DNA of 36,516 bases, taken from the NCBI GenBank assembly GCA_000431315.1, contig HF989729.1, positions 1 to 36,516 of the forward strand, in the 5' to 3' direction. Source of the stretch: Brachyspira sp. CAG:484. Lineage in GTDB: Bacteria > Cyanobacteriota > Vampirovibrionia > Gastranaerophilales > Gastranaerophilaceae. Below, in pieces: positions 7,493 to 15,917 of the stretch. How positions within the stretch are numbered: position 1 is the first letter of the stretch; each line of letters opens with the position of its first letter. Under the pieces are notes generated by a model. It was given only the letters and a program-made list of their open reading frames with translations, was not told the DNA's origin and searched no databases. A program made the position numbers and the translations under genes.

Positions 7493-7936
7493 TTACAAAT
7501 TTTTACTATCTGTATTTTTAGACACTTCTGAATCCGCAGTTTTTTCCATCTCCTGCTTTTGAGCAAGAGTTTTCAGTTCTTCGGATTTTAAAACCATTGT
7601 ATTAAGCTGTCTGGCTTGAGCCTGAAGTCTAATTCTTTCCATCAGGTGCTTCATTTCTTCTTCACTCAGTTGTTTTGGCTGTGCAAACGAAATAACCATT
7701 CTGTTGTTATTTGCCATATAACAAACCATAACTATAATAGCCCATAACAGGACACCCTGAAATAAGTTTATAGAAGGAATTGAAAGATAATTTAACGCAA
7801 GGTAATTCCATGCGTAAACAGCAACTTTTGCAGGAAAAACAACAAATCCTGCGGCAAGACAGATCCCTATGAACAGAGCCATAAAAAGTCCTCTAAATCC
7901 TGCTATCTGGATGATTTTTGTATTATTTTTTCTCAT
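7493..7936 (-). CDS. small membrane protein with cytoplasmic coiled tail
   Basis: Not recognised. The 147-aa product has two predicted membrane segments (about residues 12-34, LFMALFIGICLAAGFVVF, and 58-75, FQGVLLWAIIVMVCYMA). A charged, helix-forming C-terminal half follows, with many Glu, Gln and Lys (QLSEEEMKHLMERIRLQAQA). It starts 27 nt after ligA and ends 14 nt before the SIMPL gene, so it is translated in the same operon. An RBS (AAGGAA) precedes the ATG. It may be an envelope-associated scaffold, but nothing in the sequence proves this. Confidence 0.75.
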   Translation of the reverse strand: MRKNNTKIIQIAGFRGLFMALFIGICLAAGFVVFPAKVAVYAWNYLALNYLSIPSINLFQGVLLWAIIVMVCYMANNNRMVISFAQPKQLSEEEMKHLMERIRLQAQARQLNTMVLKSEELKTLAQKQEMEKTADSEVSKNTDSKNL

Positions 7937-7963
7937 TAAAATTCCTTCTTAATACTTCGTATT

Positions 7964-9952
7964 TTATTCTTGTCCTTTAATCATTTCAAGAAATTCTTCT
8001 TCTGTCAATATTATAACACCTAAATTTTTCGCTTTGTCTAATTTGGAACCGGGATTTGCTCCGACAAGAACGTAGGAAGTGTTCTTTGATACTGATGATG
8101 AAGTTTTTCCGCCATACATTTTAATTTTTTCAGAAGCTTCATCTCTTGTCATATTTTGTAATGTTCCTGTAAGAACGAAAGTTTTTCCTTTCAAAATATC
8201 GGATTTCGGCATTTCCTGCGGTGCAGGCTCTACCCCTAATTCTTTCAGTTTATTAAGCATATAAAGTGTTTTTCTGTTGTGAAAAAACTCATGTATTTCA
8301 ACAGCCATCTTGGCGCCAACGCCGTTTATTGCAGCAAGCTCTTCAACAGTTGCCTCTTTCAATCGTTCAATCGTTCCAAATTCATTTGCAAGGATGTCTG
8401 CTGTTTCTTTGCCGACATTTTTTATACAGAATGCTGTCAAAAGTCTTTTTAATGGCCGGTGCTTGCTTGCCTGAATTGCTGAATAAAGATTTTGTGCTGA
8501 TTTCTCCTTTACAAGATCCAGCTTCATCAAATCATCCATTGAGAGCTTATACAGGTCTACTGCTGAGCGTATAAGTCTTTTTTTGTACATTTGTTCAATT
8601 ATGGCAGGACCTACAAACTCAATATCCATAGCATCTTTGGACGCCCAGAATTCGATTTTTGCTTTTACCTGAGCAGGGCAGTTAGGGTTTGAGCAGTACA
8701 GGCTGACTTCTCCTTCTCTAAATTCCAGTGCAGAATTGCATTCCGGATCAGGGCATTTTTCAGGAAGTCCGTATTTAGGTCGTCTTTTGTGAGCACCGTC
8801 ATCAATAACCTTTATAACTTTAGGTATAATTTCTGCGGCTTTTTTAATAACAACTTTGTCGCCAATTCTTACATCAAGCCTCCAGACTTCATCAAAGTTA
8901 TGCAGACTTGCACGTGATACAGTGCTTCCTGCGAGAATAACAGGATCAAGAATTGCTACAGGAGTTATTGCCCCGGTTTTACCAACGCCAAGTTCAATAT
9001 CTTTCACTGTAGTTGTGGCTTCTTCCGGCGGGAATTTAAAAGCGGTTGCCCATTTTGGCGCCCTTGCAGTATAGCCCATATCTTCCTGTATTGAGATTTT
9101 ATTGACCTTAATAACAACGCCGTCAGTTGCATAATTCAAATCAAAACGTTTATTTTCCCATTCCTGGCAGTAGGCAATTGCTTCTTTGACATTTTTGCAT
9201 AATTTTATATTAGGGTTAACCTTAAAGCCGAGTTTTTTGAGATACATAAGGCTTTCGTAATGTGTTTGGGGCTGGGTTTTGAGATTTTCAAAAATTGATG
9301 AATATATCCAGATTGACAAATCTCTTTTTGCTGTAATGGTACTGTCTAACTGTCTGACAGAGCCGGCGGCTGCATTACGCGGGTTGGCAAAAGCTTTTTC
9401 TCCTTTAGCAATATTTTCCTCGTTTAGCTTTATAAAAGAGCTTTTCGGCATATAAACTTCACCGCGGACCTCTACATCAACATCTTCAAATAATTTCAGA
9501 GGGATTGCTTTTATTGTTTTAAGGTTAGTTGTAATATTTTCTCCTGTAACCCCGTCGCCTCTGGTTAACCCTGTTGTAAACAGACCGTTTTCATATGTCA
9601 AAGCTATAGCAAGTCCGTCTATTTTGAGTTCACATACGAGTTCAACATCAGGACCGTATTCTTCGGTAATCTTTTTATACCAGGTTTCCAAATCCTCATA
9701 TTTGTAGGTATTATCAAGACTGTATAGTCTGTATTTGTGAGTTTGCGAAAAGAATTTTTCGCTCATAGAACCTACGCGCTGTGTAGGGCTGTCAGGAGTT
9801 TTGTATTCAGGATGCTGTTCCTCCAAATCTTTCAATTCTTTAAACAGCATATCATAATCAAAGTCGCTGATAGAAGGAGCATCTTCTACATAATATCTGT
9901 AATTATGTTTGTTAATTTCATCCTTTAAAAATTTAATCCTGTCTAAAACCAT
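7964..9952 (-). CDS. ligA: NAD-dependent DNA ligase LigA
   Basis: This enzyme seals nicks in replication and repair using NAD+. From the ATG at 9952, directly behind GGAGGAGG, it is 662 aa, the usual length; a GTG 18 nt further upstream lacks an RBS. The order of domains is normal: a Ia domain (HNYRYYVEDAPSISDFDYD), the adenylation site with Lys110 in CELKIDGLA, an OB region, a four-cysteine zinc finger (CPDPECNSALEF to CSNPNCPAQ), helix-hairpin-helix repeats (INGVGAKMA) and a C-terminal BRCT domain (GKTFVLTGTL). It follows the ureohydrolase gene by 23 nt, so the two are likely co-transcribed, though no functional link is obvious. Confidence 0.98.
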   Translation of the reverse strand: MVLDRIKFLKDEINKHNYRYYVEDAPSISDFDYDMLFKELKDLEEQHPEYKTPDSPTQRVGSMSEKFFSQTHKYRLYSLDNTYKYEDLETWYKKITEEYGPDVELVCELKIDGLAIALTYENGLFTTGLTRGDGVTGENITTNLKTIKAIPLKLFEDVDVEVRGEVYMPKSSFIKLNEENIAKGEKAFANPRNAAAGSVRQLDSTITAKRDLSIWIYSSIFENLKTQPQTHYESLMYLKKLGFKVNPNIKLCKNVKEAIAYCQEWENKRFDLNYATDGVVIKVNKISIQEDMGYTARAPKWATAFKFPPEEATTTVKDIELGVGKTGAITPVAILDPVILAGSTVSRASLHNFDEVWRLDVRIGDKVVIKKAAEIIPKVIKVIDDGAHKRRPKYGLPEKCPDPECNSALEFREGEVSLYCSNPNCPAQVKAKIEFWASKDAMDIEFVGPAIIEQMYKKRLIRSAVDLYKLSMDDLMKLDLVKEKSAQNLYSAIQASKHRPLKRLLTAFCIKNVGKETADILANEFGTIERLKEATVEELAAINGVGAKMAVEIHEFFHNRKTLYMLNKLKELGVEPAPQEMPKSDILKGKTFVLTGTLQNMTRDEASEKIKMYGGKTSSSVSKNTSYVLVGANPGSKLDKAKNLGVIILTEEEFLEMIKGQE

Positions 9953-9975
9953 TGCCTCCTCCAAACACACCTATA

Positions 9976-10812
9976 TTACATTATCATTAAAAGTTCTCTT
10001 ATAACTTTTGTTGCAACAGCAGTTGAAACTCCTGATGCGTCATAATCCGGTGCAAGTTCAACCACATCAGCACCTATTATATTAAAGTCTTTCAGATATT
10101 CAAACCAGCCGGTTAACTCATTAAACTGGAGCCCGCCGCTTTCCGGGGTTCCTGTGCCCGGCATAACTGACGGATCAAGTACATCGAGGTCTACTGTTAC
10201 GAAAATATTTTTATCGCGTAAAACATCGAGTTCATTATATTTATGAATGAGTGTTTTGTATTTTTTCATAAATTCAAACTCTTCTTTCATTCCTGAGCGG
10301 ATGCCTATTTGCTTAATATTTTCCGGACCGACTATTTTAGAAGCGTGTCTTATAACCGCCGAATGCGACATTTCTTCTCCGATATATTCTTCTCTGAGGT
10401 CAGTGTGAGCATCAAAGTGAACTATAGCAAGATTATCATAGAATTTTGAAACAGCCTTTATTTCCGGAAGTGTTACAAGGTGTTCTCCTCCTATGCCAAA
10501 AACTTTCTTGCCGTCTTTATATATATCCTCAACATTTTGTTCAATAATATCAAGAGATTTATATGTATTCCCGAGAGGAAACTCTAAATCACCTGCATCA
10601 TGGAAATTTACATCTTCAAGATGCTTATCAAATCTTGGAGAGTATTCTTCCAACCCCCAGCTTGCAAGTCTTATCTGCTCCGGAGCAAATCTTGAGCCCG
10701 GTCTGTAAGATACTGTCCCATCAAACGGGAGCCCGAGCATTATAATATCGGATGAGTTGTAATCTGCGTTCTGTCCCATCCAGTTTCTATCTAAAAACGG
10801 TCCTCTCAACAT
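9976..10812 (-). CDS. speB: agmatinase-family ureohydrolase
   Basis: A 278-aa arginase/agmatinase fold enzyme, probably hydrolysing agmatine to putrescine and urea in polyamine synthesis. All manganese ligands are visible: His111 in GGEHLV, Asp134, His136 and Asp138 in HFDAHTD, and Asp208 and Asp210 in TVDLDVLDPS. The PGTGTPESGGL loop is typical of agmatinases. The ATG is preceded by AAAGGAG. It heads the minus-strand operon containing ligA. Substrate specificity (agmatine versus guanidinobutyrate or similar) cannot be proved from sequence alone, and no speA is present nearby. Confidence 0.88.
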   Translation of the reverse strand: MLRGPFLDRNWMGQNADYNSSDIIMLGLPFDGTVSYRPGSRFAPEQIRLASWGLEEYSPRFDKHLEDVNFHDAGDLEFPLGNTYKSLDIIEQNVEDIYKDGKKVFGIGGEHLVTLPEIKAVSKFYDNLAIVHFDAHTDLREEYIGEEMSHSAVIRHASKIVGPENIKQIGIRSGMKEEFEFMKKYKTLIHKYNELDVLRDKNIFVTVDLDVLDPSVMPGTGTPESGGLQFNELTGWFEYLKDFNIIGADVVELAPDYDASGVSTAVATKVIRELLMIM

Positions 10813-10988
10813 CTTCTTCTTTTCTCCTTTTATAATGATTTTATCACAAAGTTTTTAATTGTCCGAGAAAATTTCGGGATAAATAATAACTTGAGCGCAG
10901 TTTTGAAGCAGGTCTTTAAATGGTGAACTATTTTGAGCACTTGAATATCTGGCAGGATGTTATAATGATTAATAATATAATTAAATGA

Positions 10989-11016
10989 TTGATTTTTGGC
11001 TGAATAACATTAAAAT
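10989..11016 (+). promoter_or_regulatory. candidate promoter giving a near-leaderless transcript
   Basis: TTGATT (10989-10994), 16 nt, TAAAAT (11011-11016). The -10 ends six bases before the ATG at 11023, which also lacks a Shine-Dalgarno. Confidence 0.45.
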
Positions 11017-11022
11017 ATTTGT

Positions 11023-11589
11023 ATGAAAAAGTGGTTAGCTGTATTAATATTTTTATATTCAGCACTAAGTGTTTCGGCTTCAAATAATGTTGACTATGAA
11101 GCTGTTTACCGTTCTCTTGAAGTTCCGACTCACAAATATGTCCATAATATTGATCCGGGAGAGTATTATGATACGCAGAATACAACCTGGTCCCCTTATC
11201 CTCTTTTGCGCCTGACTGCTCCTCTTTACTTTAAAACTATTGCAATTGAGCCGGGGTATTATGCGCTGACACCGCGTGAATACGACGGGCGCTGGTATAT
11301 GCTTTTTAAAGAGGCCGGCAGAATTAAATATATCCTGCCTGTTTATGAACGTGATATTGTACCTGAGATGTTTTATGATGAAAACCTGCCAAAGCCCAAG
11401 TATTCCCCAACTCAGAAAATCCATCTGTTTTTACTTGATAAAATAGGCAAGTTTGTTCCTAGTGCGAAAAGAAAACCGGCACCTCAGACATATCTTGAGA
11501 TGACCGATTTAGATAATAACTTTATATCAATGGTTGTCTATTGGGGTAATCACCGATATTATATGATTTATAGAACAATAAATTTATAA
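11023..11589 (+). CDS. exported protein of unknown function
   Basis: Not recognised. The 188-aa product has an N-terminal signal peptide (KKWLAVLIFLYSALSVSAS, cleavage likely near residue 19) and no further membrane segment, so it should be periplasmic or extracellular. The mature part is rich in Tyr, Pro and aromatic residues (DIEPGYYALTPREYDGRWYM-like stretches), suggesting a beta-rich fold. No cysteines are obvious in the mature part and no lipobox is seen. The gene stands alone; its stop overlaps the end of the convergent methyltransferase gene by six bases. Confidence 0.75.
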   Translation: MKKWLAVLIFLYSALSVSASNNVDYEAVYRSLEVPTHKYVHNIDPGEYYDTQNTTWSPYPLLRLTAPLYFKTIAIEPGYYALTPREYDGRWYMLFKEAGRIKYILPVYERDIVPEMFYDENLPKPKYSPTQKIHLFLLDKIGKFVPSAKRKPAPQTYLEMTDLDNNFISMVVYWGNHRYYMIYRTINL

Positions 11590-12351
11590 AGATTTTTCTG
11601 CAATAAGCGCATAATTTACATAGCCGCCTTTATTTGGCAGGCTTTTACATAATTTTATATTTTTAAACCCTGCTTTTTCACATAAAAACTGTAAAGAGAG
11701 ATTTGGAATGGGTCTTATGTGTGTTAAGTCAGTATAGAAATACTTTAAATTTTCTATATTTTGCGGATCTAGTGTTTCTAAAATCAAAATGCCGCCTTCT
11801 ATTAGTCTTTCATAAGCAATATGAACGAATTTATATAAATAATCAAACGACATATGTTCAACCACCTGAATAGCAGATATTCCACAGAAATTTTCACTGC
11901 TTTCCATAAGGTAACTTATACCATCGGTGTTTATAACATCAAATCCTTTATTATTCAGAATATTTACCTCAAATGAATTGATCTCAACACCTTTTACCTT
12001 TATATTATTCTCTTTTAAAATTTCTAAAAATTCTCCTCTTCCACACCCTATATCAAGAAAGCATTTACTGGAATTAGGGATAAATTTTACGTATTCTTTT
12101 TGTATTCTATTTATAACGTTCTTATCATAAAAGATATTCTCAAACAGGTAATAGTATACATCTTTTTCCCGGCTTTGAAGTAATGTGGTATCTTGTGTCT
12201 GTGAATTTTTTAATGACTTTTCAAGAAGAGGTATTGTTTCATATATTTTAAAAAATTCTGCTTTTCTTCTTTTTTTATTATACGTAAATTTAATACCGCA
12301 AAAGTGAATTGTTCGTTTATTCCCCTTTTTTTCTTTGTAAATTAATTTCAT
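11584..12351 (-). CDS. class I SAM-dependent methyltransferase, glycan-type
   Basis: The 255-aa protein has a Rossmann-type methyltransferase core with motif I FLDIGCGRGEFLE (about residues 98-110), motif II KGVEIN, a D-T-D-G-I turn, and a GISAIQVVEHM post-motif. The first 28 residues include KRTIHFCGIKFTY, an extension often seen on proteins of capsule, LPS or glycan clusters, so a sugar or glycan methylation role is plausible. It is not in a visible glycan cluster here. The start ATG has no strong RBS. It converges with and slightly overlaps the exported protein gene. Confidence 0.8.
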   Translation of the reverse strand: MKLIYKEKKGNKRTIHFCGIKFTYNKKRRKAEFFKIYETIPLLEKSLKNSQTQDTTLLQSREKDVYYYLFENIFYDKNVINRIQKEYVKFIPNSSKCFLDIGCGRGEFLEILKENNIKVKGVEINSFEVNILNNKGFDVINTDGISYLMESSENFCGISAIQVVEHMSFDYLYKFVHIAYERLIEGGILILETLDPQNIENLKYFYTDLTHIRPIPNLSLQFLCEKAGFKNIKLCKSLPNKGGYVNYALIAEKSL

Positions 12352-12441
12352 GATGATATTCCTATATTCCTCTTTAATTACCTTTTAATATGTATTTATT
12401 AATAAAATATCATATTAAACAAACATATATTATCATTAAAC

Positions 12442-12471
12442 TTGTATATTGTCAATAAATACAAATATAAA
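12442..12471 (+). promoter_or_regulatory. candidate promoter/operator of the 12515 XRE gene
   Basis: TTGTAT (12442-12447), 18 nt, TATAAA (12466-12471). The -35 forms a dyad with ATACAA (12459-12464), separated by 11 nt, a possible autoregulatory site. Confidence 0.4.
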
Positions 12472-12514
12472 GGTATAACATTTTTTATTGAATGTAATTA
12501 CAATTGAAAAAGTT

Positions 12515-12844
12515 ATGGATACACAAAAGGATACGTTAAAACTTTTCGGCAGTCGGATAAAAGAATTACGTAAAGAAAACAGAATAACACAAGAGAAGCT
12601 TGCCGAATTGATAGGAGTTGAACAGCAGCAAATTTGCCGTATCGAAAAAGGCGGCTGCTTCACTACTATTGAAACCCTTCAAAAAATGGCGTTTGCTTTT
12701 GATGTAAATATTGAAGAACTTTTCAATTTTTATCATCATAAAGAAAAAGACGCTTTATTGGCAGAATTAAATGTTCTGCTTAAAAAAGCGTCTGAATCTC
12801 AGATTAAACTTATTTACCGTATAGTAAAAGATATATTAAAATAA
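12515..12844 (+). CDS. XRE-family HTH regulator
   Basis: A Cro/C1-type helix-turn-helix regulator of about 109 aa. The HTH covers roughly residues 8-62: FGSRIKELRKENRITQEKLA, GVEQQQICRIEKGG, then TIETLQKMAFAFDVNIEELF. The C-terminal 45 residues are charged and helical (LLAELNVLLKKASESQIKLI) and may dimerise. A TTG at 12488 would add nine residues; neither start has a good Shine-Dalgarno, so ATG is preferred. It is divergent from the methyltransferase and ends two bases before the end of the convergent small gene. The target is unknown. Confidence 0.85.
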   Translation: MDTQKDTLKLFGSRIKELRKENRITQEKLAELIGVEQQQICRIEKGGCFTTIETLQKMAFAFDVNIEELFNFYHHKEKDALLAELNVLLKKASESQIKLIYRIVKDILK

Positions 12845-12846
12845 AT

Positions 12847-13230
12847 TTATTCTACGGTTTCATCATCTTCGCAATCTTCGTCTGTTTTAATTTTATCGAC
12901 AACCATTTTTGCCATTTCTTTTGCAATAATGCGTTGAGTTGCTTCAGGACAGTTCTGGAGCATGTTCATAGCTGTTCTTACAGTAGAATCAATATCGTAC
13001 CAGCGGCCTTTTCTGTTATCATCAAGCCCGGATCCTACTGCGTTAATAATATCTTCCACAGCTTCGTATTTCTCATCTTCAATATTGTGTTCGATAATAA
13101 TTTTAATCAGGTTAAGCGCAATCCTAATTTGAGTTTCATCATCGCTGTGTTCCAGAGTTTCAATAGCCTGAGATAATACAGGATCTTTGTCATACCAGCG
13201 TCTGCGTTGGTTTGAGTATTCTTCTTTCAT
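12847..13230 (-). CDS. small acidic protein with duplicated RWYD motif
   Basis: Not recognised. The 127-aa protein consists of two related helical halves. The first reads RWYDKDPVLSQAIETLEHSD followed by TQIRIALNLIKIIIEHNIED; the second reads RWYDIDSTVRTAMNMLQNCP followed by TQRIIAKEMAKMVVDKIKTD. The tail is acidic. There is no signal peptide or membrane segment, so it is cytoplasmic. It starts 18 nt after fixX with its own AAGGAG, making it the third gene of the fixC-fixX operon. A helper or regulatory role for that redox pair is possible, but position is the only evidence. Confidence 0.75.
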   Translation of the reverse strand: MKEEYSNQRRRWYDKDPVLSQAIETLEHSDDETQIRIALNLIKIIIEHNIEDEKYEAVEDIINAVGSGLDDNRKGRWYDIDSTVRTAMNMLQNCPEATQRIIAKEMAKMVVDKIKTDEDCEDDETVE

Positions 13231-13248
13231 AACTGTCTCCTTTATATT

Positions 13249-13524
13249 TTAACCATTCTTAAATATTACGCCTTTTGTTCCTTTCGGATATTCCCATCCA
13301 AGACTTTTTTGCTCGCAGGTAATTCTGCATGCTCCGCACTCCAGGCAGTTTTCATATTTTACAAGAAGTTTCTGTTCTTCTTCAATCCATTCGTAAACCC
13401 CTGCCGGGCAGACCTTTTCGCAGATTTTGGATTTGCAGGTTTTGCATTTTTCCATGTCTGGCTTAAGATGTGAAACCTCATCTGTTGTGTATTTAATTGT
13501 TGATAATTTATTTTCTATAGTCAT
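13249..13524 (-). CDS. fixX: ferredoxin-like protein FixX
   Basis: A 91-aa iron-sulfur protein, the usual partner of FixC-type oxidoreductases, carrying electrons between flavoproteins. Cysteines are at 27, 30, 35 and 39 (CKTCKSKICEKVCPAG) and at 60, 63, 66 and 70 (CLECGACRITC). The second group is a classic [4Fe-4S] motif and the CPAG supplies the FixX-style pair. The ATG overlaps the fixC stop as ATGA, implying translational coupling; a GTG 18 nt upstream is less likely. FixA and FixB are absent from this window. Confidence 0.88.
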   Translation of the reverse strand: MTIENKLSTIKYTTDEVSHLKPDMEKCKTCKSKICEKVCPAGVYEWIEEEQKLLVKYENCLECGACRITCEQKSLGWEYPKGTKGVIFKNG

Positions 13525-14834
13525 TGTATCAAAATTCCCCACAACAATTTAACAGCATATCCAAAATCTTTCAATATTTCTATAAGCTTCCGCTCTTTGA
13601 AATAGCTCTTTATAAATCTCCAGTAGAGTTCGCGTTTTGGTGTACTGTTGACCGATGTAAACATTTCAAAGAACGAATTGATTTTTCTTAAATAGTAATC
13701 CAGATATGAAGTCTTTTGGGTGTGCATAACATCCATAAGGTCTTTGTATGTTTTTAAATCTTTAATAACAAAAGACTTTTCAAGTTCATGCTGGTAACGG
13801 ATCAGGGAGTTTTCGCTGAAATCTCCTTTAGATAGAGCGACAACCGCAGTTTCTCCGGCAATTTTACCGCTAATCATAGCAAGATTAGTCCCTTCCCAGT
13901 GGAGATTATTAACAAGCATTGCCGCATCTCCGGCAATCATTACACCGGCACCGCAGAGTGCAGGCATCTTTTTGTAGCCGCCTTCCGGGATTAAATGAGC
14001 AGAGTACTCAAGCAGTTCCCCATCTTTAATCAGCGGAGCAATGACCGGATGTGATTTTAATTTATCCAGAAGTTCGTAAGGCGGTTTTGCATCCTTTCCG
14101 CCAAACTCGTCAAGGGTTACACCAAGCCCGATGGTCACAGTATCTTTATTCGTATACATAAATCCAAGCCCGAGCTTGCCGAGCATAGGACCGCCGAAAA
14201 TTTCATAAATACATCCCTCATCGTCTGCAAGAATAAACCTGTCATTAATTTTTTCTTTACCGAGTTTGTAGACTTCTTTTACACTAATTGCAACATCCTT
14301 AGGCTCAATATTTTCCCTCAGTCCAATCTGGTTTGCCAGAAGCGAATTTACGCCGTCTGCAAGAACGACAATATCTGCGTAATAATCTTCAAGTTCTGTC
14401 TTTACCCCGACAACCGTTTCATTCTCTACAATAAGCTCGCGTACTACAGTTTCCTCGACAAGAATTACGCCTTCTTTTTTTGCTTCTTCCGCCATCCAGC
14501 GGTCAAATTTCCCGCGGATAACAGAGTAACTCACCGCATCTTCATGTTTTTTGCGGTAAGAAACAACAGTTGCATCATCGTTACCTAAGATTGCATATTT
14601 ATGTTCAATACTTTTTCTCTCAAGAGGGGCAGTCTTTTCAAAATCAGGAAATATTTCGCGTGTAGGCTGAGCGTATATTGCACCTCCGAATACATTTTTA
14701 CTGCCTGCAAAGCGCCCTCTTTCAATAAGTATAACCTCATGTCCTGCACGTGCAATTGTAATAGCACATGCAATCCCTGCAGGACCGCCGCCGACAACTA
14801 TAACTTCAGTTTTATTTTCCCGTATATCTGACAT
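13521..14834 (-). CDS. fixC: FAD-dependent oxidoreductase FixC (ETF-quinone oxidoreductase family)
   Basis: The 437-aa flavoprotein starts at the ATG at 14834, behind GGGAGA. The dinucleotide-binding motif VIVVGGGPAGIACAI lies at residues 11-25, followed by an acidic-ended second strand (ILIERG) and, later, an FAD-binding GVMIAGDAAMLVNN segment. It resembles FixC/ETF:quinone oxidoreductases and the related geranylgeranyl reductases; the partner FixX overlapping its 3' end favours FixC. It probably moves electrons from an electron-transfer flavoprotein to quinone or another acceptor. It is divergent from rsmD with a 57-nt gap. Confidence 0.88.
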   Translation of the reverse strand: MSDIRENKTEVIVVGGGPAGIACAITIARAGHEVILIERGRFAGSKNVFGGAIYAQPTREIFPDFEKTAPLERKSIEHKYAILGNDDATVVSYRKKHEDAVSYSVIRGKFDRWMAEEAKKEGVILVEETVVRELIVENETVVGVKTELEDYYADIVVLADGVNSLLANQIGLRENIEPKDVAISVKEVYKLGKEKINDRFILADDEGCIYEIFGGPMLGKLGLGFMYTNKDTVTIGLGVTLDEFGGKDAKPPYELLDKLKSHPVIAPLIKDGELLEYSAHLIPEGGYKKMPALCGAGVMIAGDAAMLVNNLHWEGTNLAMISGKIAGETAVVALSKGDFSENSLIRYQHELEKSFVIKDLKTYKDLMDVMHTQKTSYLDYYLRKINSFFEMFTSVNSTPKRELYWRFIKSYFKERKLIEILKDFGYAVKLLWGILIQ

Positions 14835-14891
14835 ATCTCTCCCTTGCTGGTACATTATACACTAAAATGTGTTCGTTGTAAAATAGTTAAT

Positions 14892-15413
14892 ATGAATATC
14901 ACAGCGGGTAAATTTAAAGGGCATAAAATAACAGCTCCGGATGAAAAGATTACACGTCCGACACTTTCAAAAGTAAGAATGAGCGTATTCAATACTTTAC
15001 AGGCTCTTATTGATTTTGATGGTGCAAGTTTTCTTGATATGTATGCAGGTTCCGGAATTATGGCTCTTGAGGCTCTTTCAAGAGGATTTTCACACGCTGC
15101 TGCAATAGAAAAACATCCTAAAGTAATTCAGGTTATAAAATCAAACTATAAAAAATTCTCGCCGGCTCCTGAACTAATTCATGGTGACAGCCTGAAAGCT
15201 GCAGCATCTTTTGACAGAATATTTGATGTAATTTATATTGATCCGCCTTATTATACCGGGGTTTACGAAGCAAGTCTGGATGCTGTGAAAAATATTGCCG
15301 GCGGGATTATTGTGATTGAACATGTTACTGATGTAGACTTTACAGATTTTGAGCTTATTAAACAGAAAAAATACGGTGATAAATTTATAACCTATATAAC
15401 AAAAAAAGGTTAA
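14892..15413 (+). CDS. rsmD: 16S rRNA (guanine-N2) methyltransferase RsmD
   Basis: This 173-aa enzyme is likely to methylate G966 of 16S rRNA. The start region NITAGKFKGHKITAP, the motif RPTLSKVRMSVFNTL, the SAM-binding FLDMYAGSGIMALEALSRG and the catalytic IDPPYYTG (residues 116-123) are all typical of RsmD. Translation from the ATG at 14892 fits the family; an upstream ATG (14844) would add an unrelated 16 residues. There is no Shine-Dalgarno, but a TAAAAT box lies 8-13 nt upstream, suggesting a very short or absent leader. It is followed by a weak hairpin shared with hup. Confidence 0.93.
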   Translation: MNITAGKFKGHKITAPDEKITRPTLSKVRMSVFNTLQALIDFDGASFLDMYAGSGIMALEALSRGFSHAAAIEKHPKVIQVIKSNYKKFSPAPELIHGDSLKAAASFDRIFDVIYIDPPYYTGVYEASLDAVKNIAGGIIVIEHVTDVDFTDFELIKQKKYGDKFITYITKKG

Positions 15414-15434
15414 CCAAACGGCTAACCCTTTTTA
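15403..15434. terminator. terminator between rsmD and hup
   Basis: AAAGGTTAACC (15405-15415) pairs with GGCTAACCCTT with two mismatches, A-rich before and T-rich after. It overlaps the rsmD stop codon. Confidence 0.6.
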
Positions 15435-15452
15435 ATGCTTTTTATTCAAAAA

Positions 15453-15725
15453 CTATTTAACAAGTTCTTTGAATTTTTTACCAGCTGAAAATGCAGGAAC
15501 TGTTTTAGCTGCGATTTTTAATTCAGCACCAGTTTGCGGGTTACGGCCAGTTCTAGCTGCTCTTTTTCTAGCTTCAAATGTTCCGAAACCAACCAAAGTA
15601 ACTTTTTTACCTTTAGAAACTGTTTTTTCGATTGTTTCCAAAATAGCTGCAACTACGTCAGCAGTAGCTTTTTGAGAAACTTTAGCTTTTTTTGATACTT
15701 CTTTTACCAATTCTTCTTTGTTCAT
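15453..15725 (-). CDS. hup: HU-family DNA-binding protein
   Basis: A 90-aa nucleoid protein that bends and compacts DNA as a dimer. The full family pattern is visible: MNKEELVKEVSKKAKVSQ, GKKVTLVGFGTFEARKRAAR, the DNA-contacting arm TGRNPQTGAELKIAAKTVPA and the final FSAGKKFKELV. The ATG at 15725 follows AGGAGG; an upstream in-frame GTG would add 14 atypical residues and is rejected. It is monocistronic. Confidence 0.97.
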   Translation of the reverse strand: MNKEELVKEVSKKAKVSQKATADVVAAILETIEKTVSKGKKVTLVGFGTFEARKRAARTGRNPQTGAELKIAAKTVPAFSAGKKFKELVK

Positions 15726-15917
15726 TACGAACCTCCTTCTTCCTTTTGCAAACGGTACAGAAACCATTTTCCGATTGCGTTCATGTATTCGACAAAATTT
15801 ATTATATCACGTTATTTGTTTTTGGCAATAGGGTTTTCGCGAATTTAACATAAATTTTTGTGAATATATAAGGATTTCGGGCTAAAAATAACGAATAACT
15901 ATAAAAGTTTACATTTA

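Noticed and set aside
11023..11589. Lipoprotein assignment for the 188-aa exported protein
   Set aside because: The signal peptide has no cysteine lipobox.
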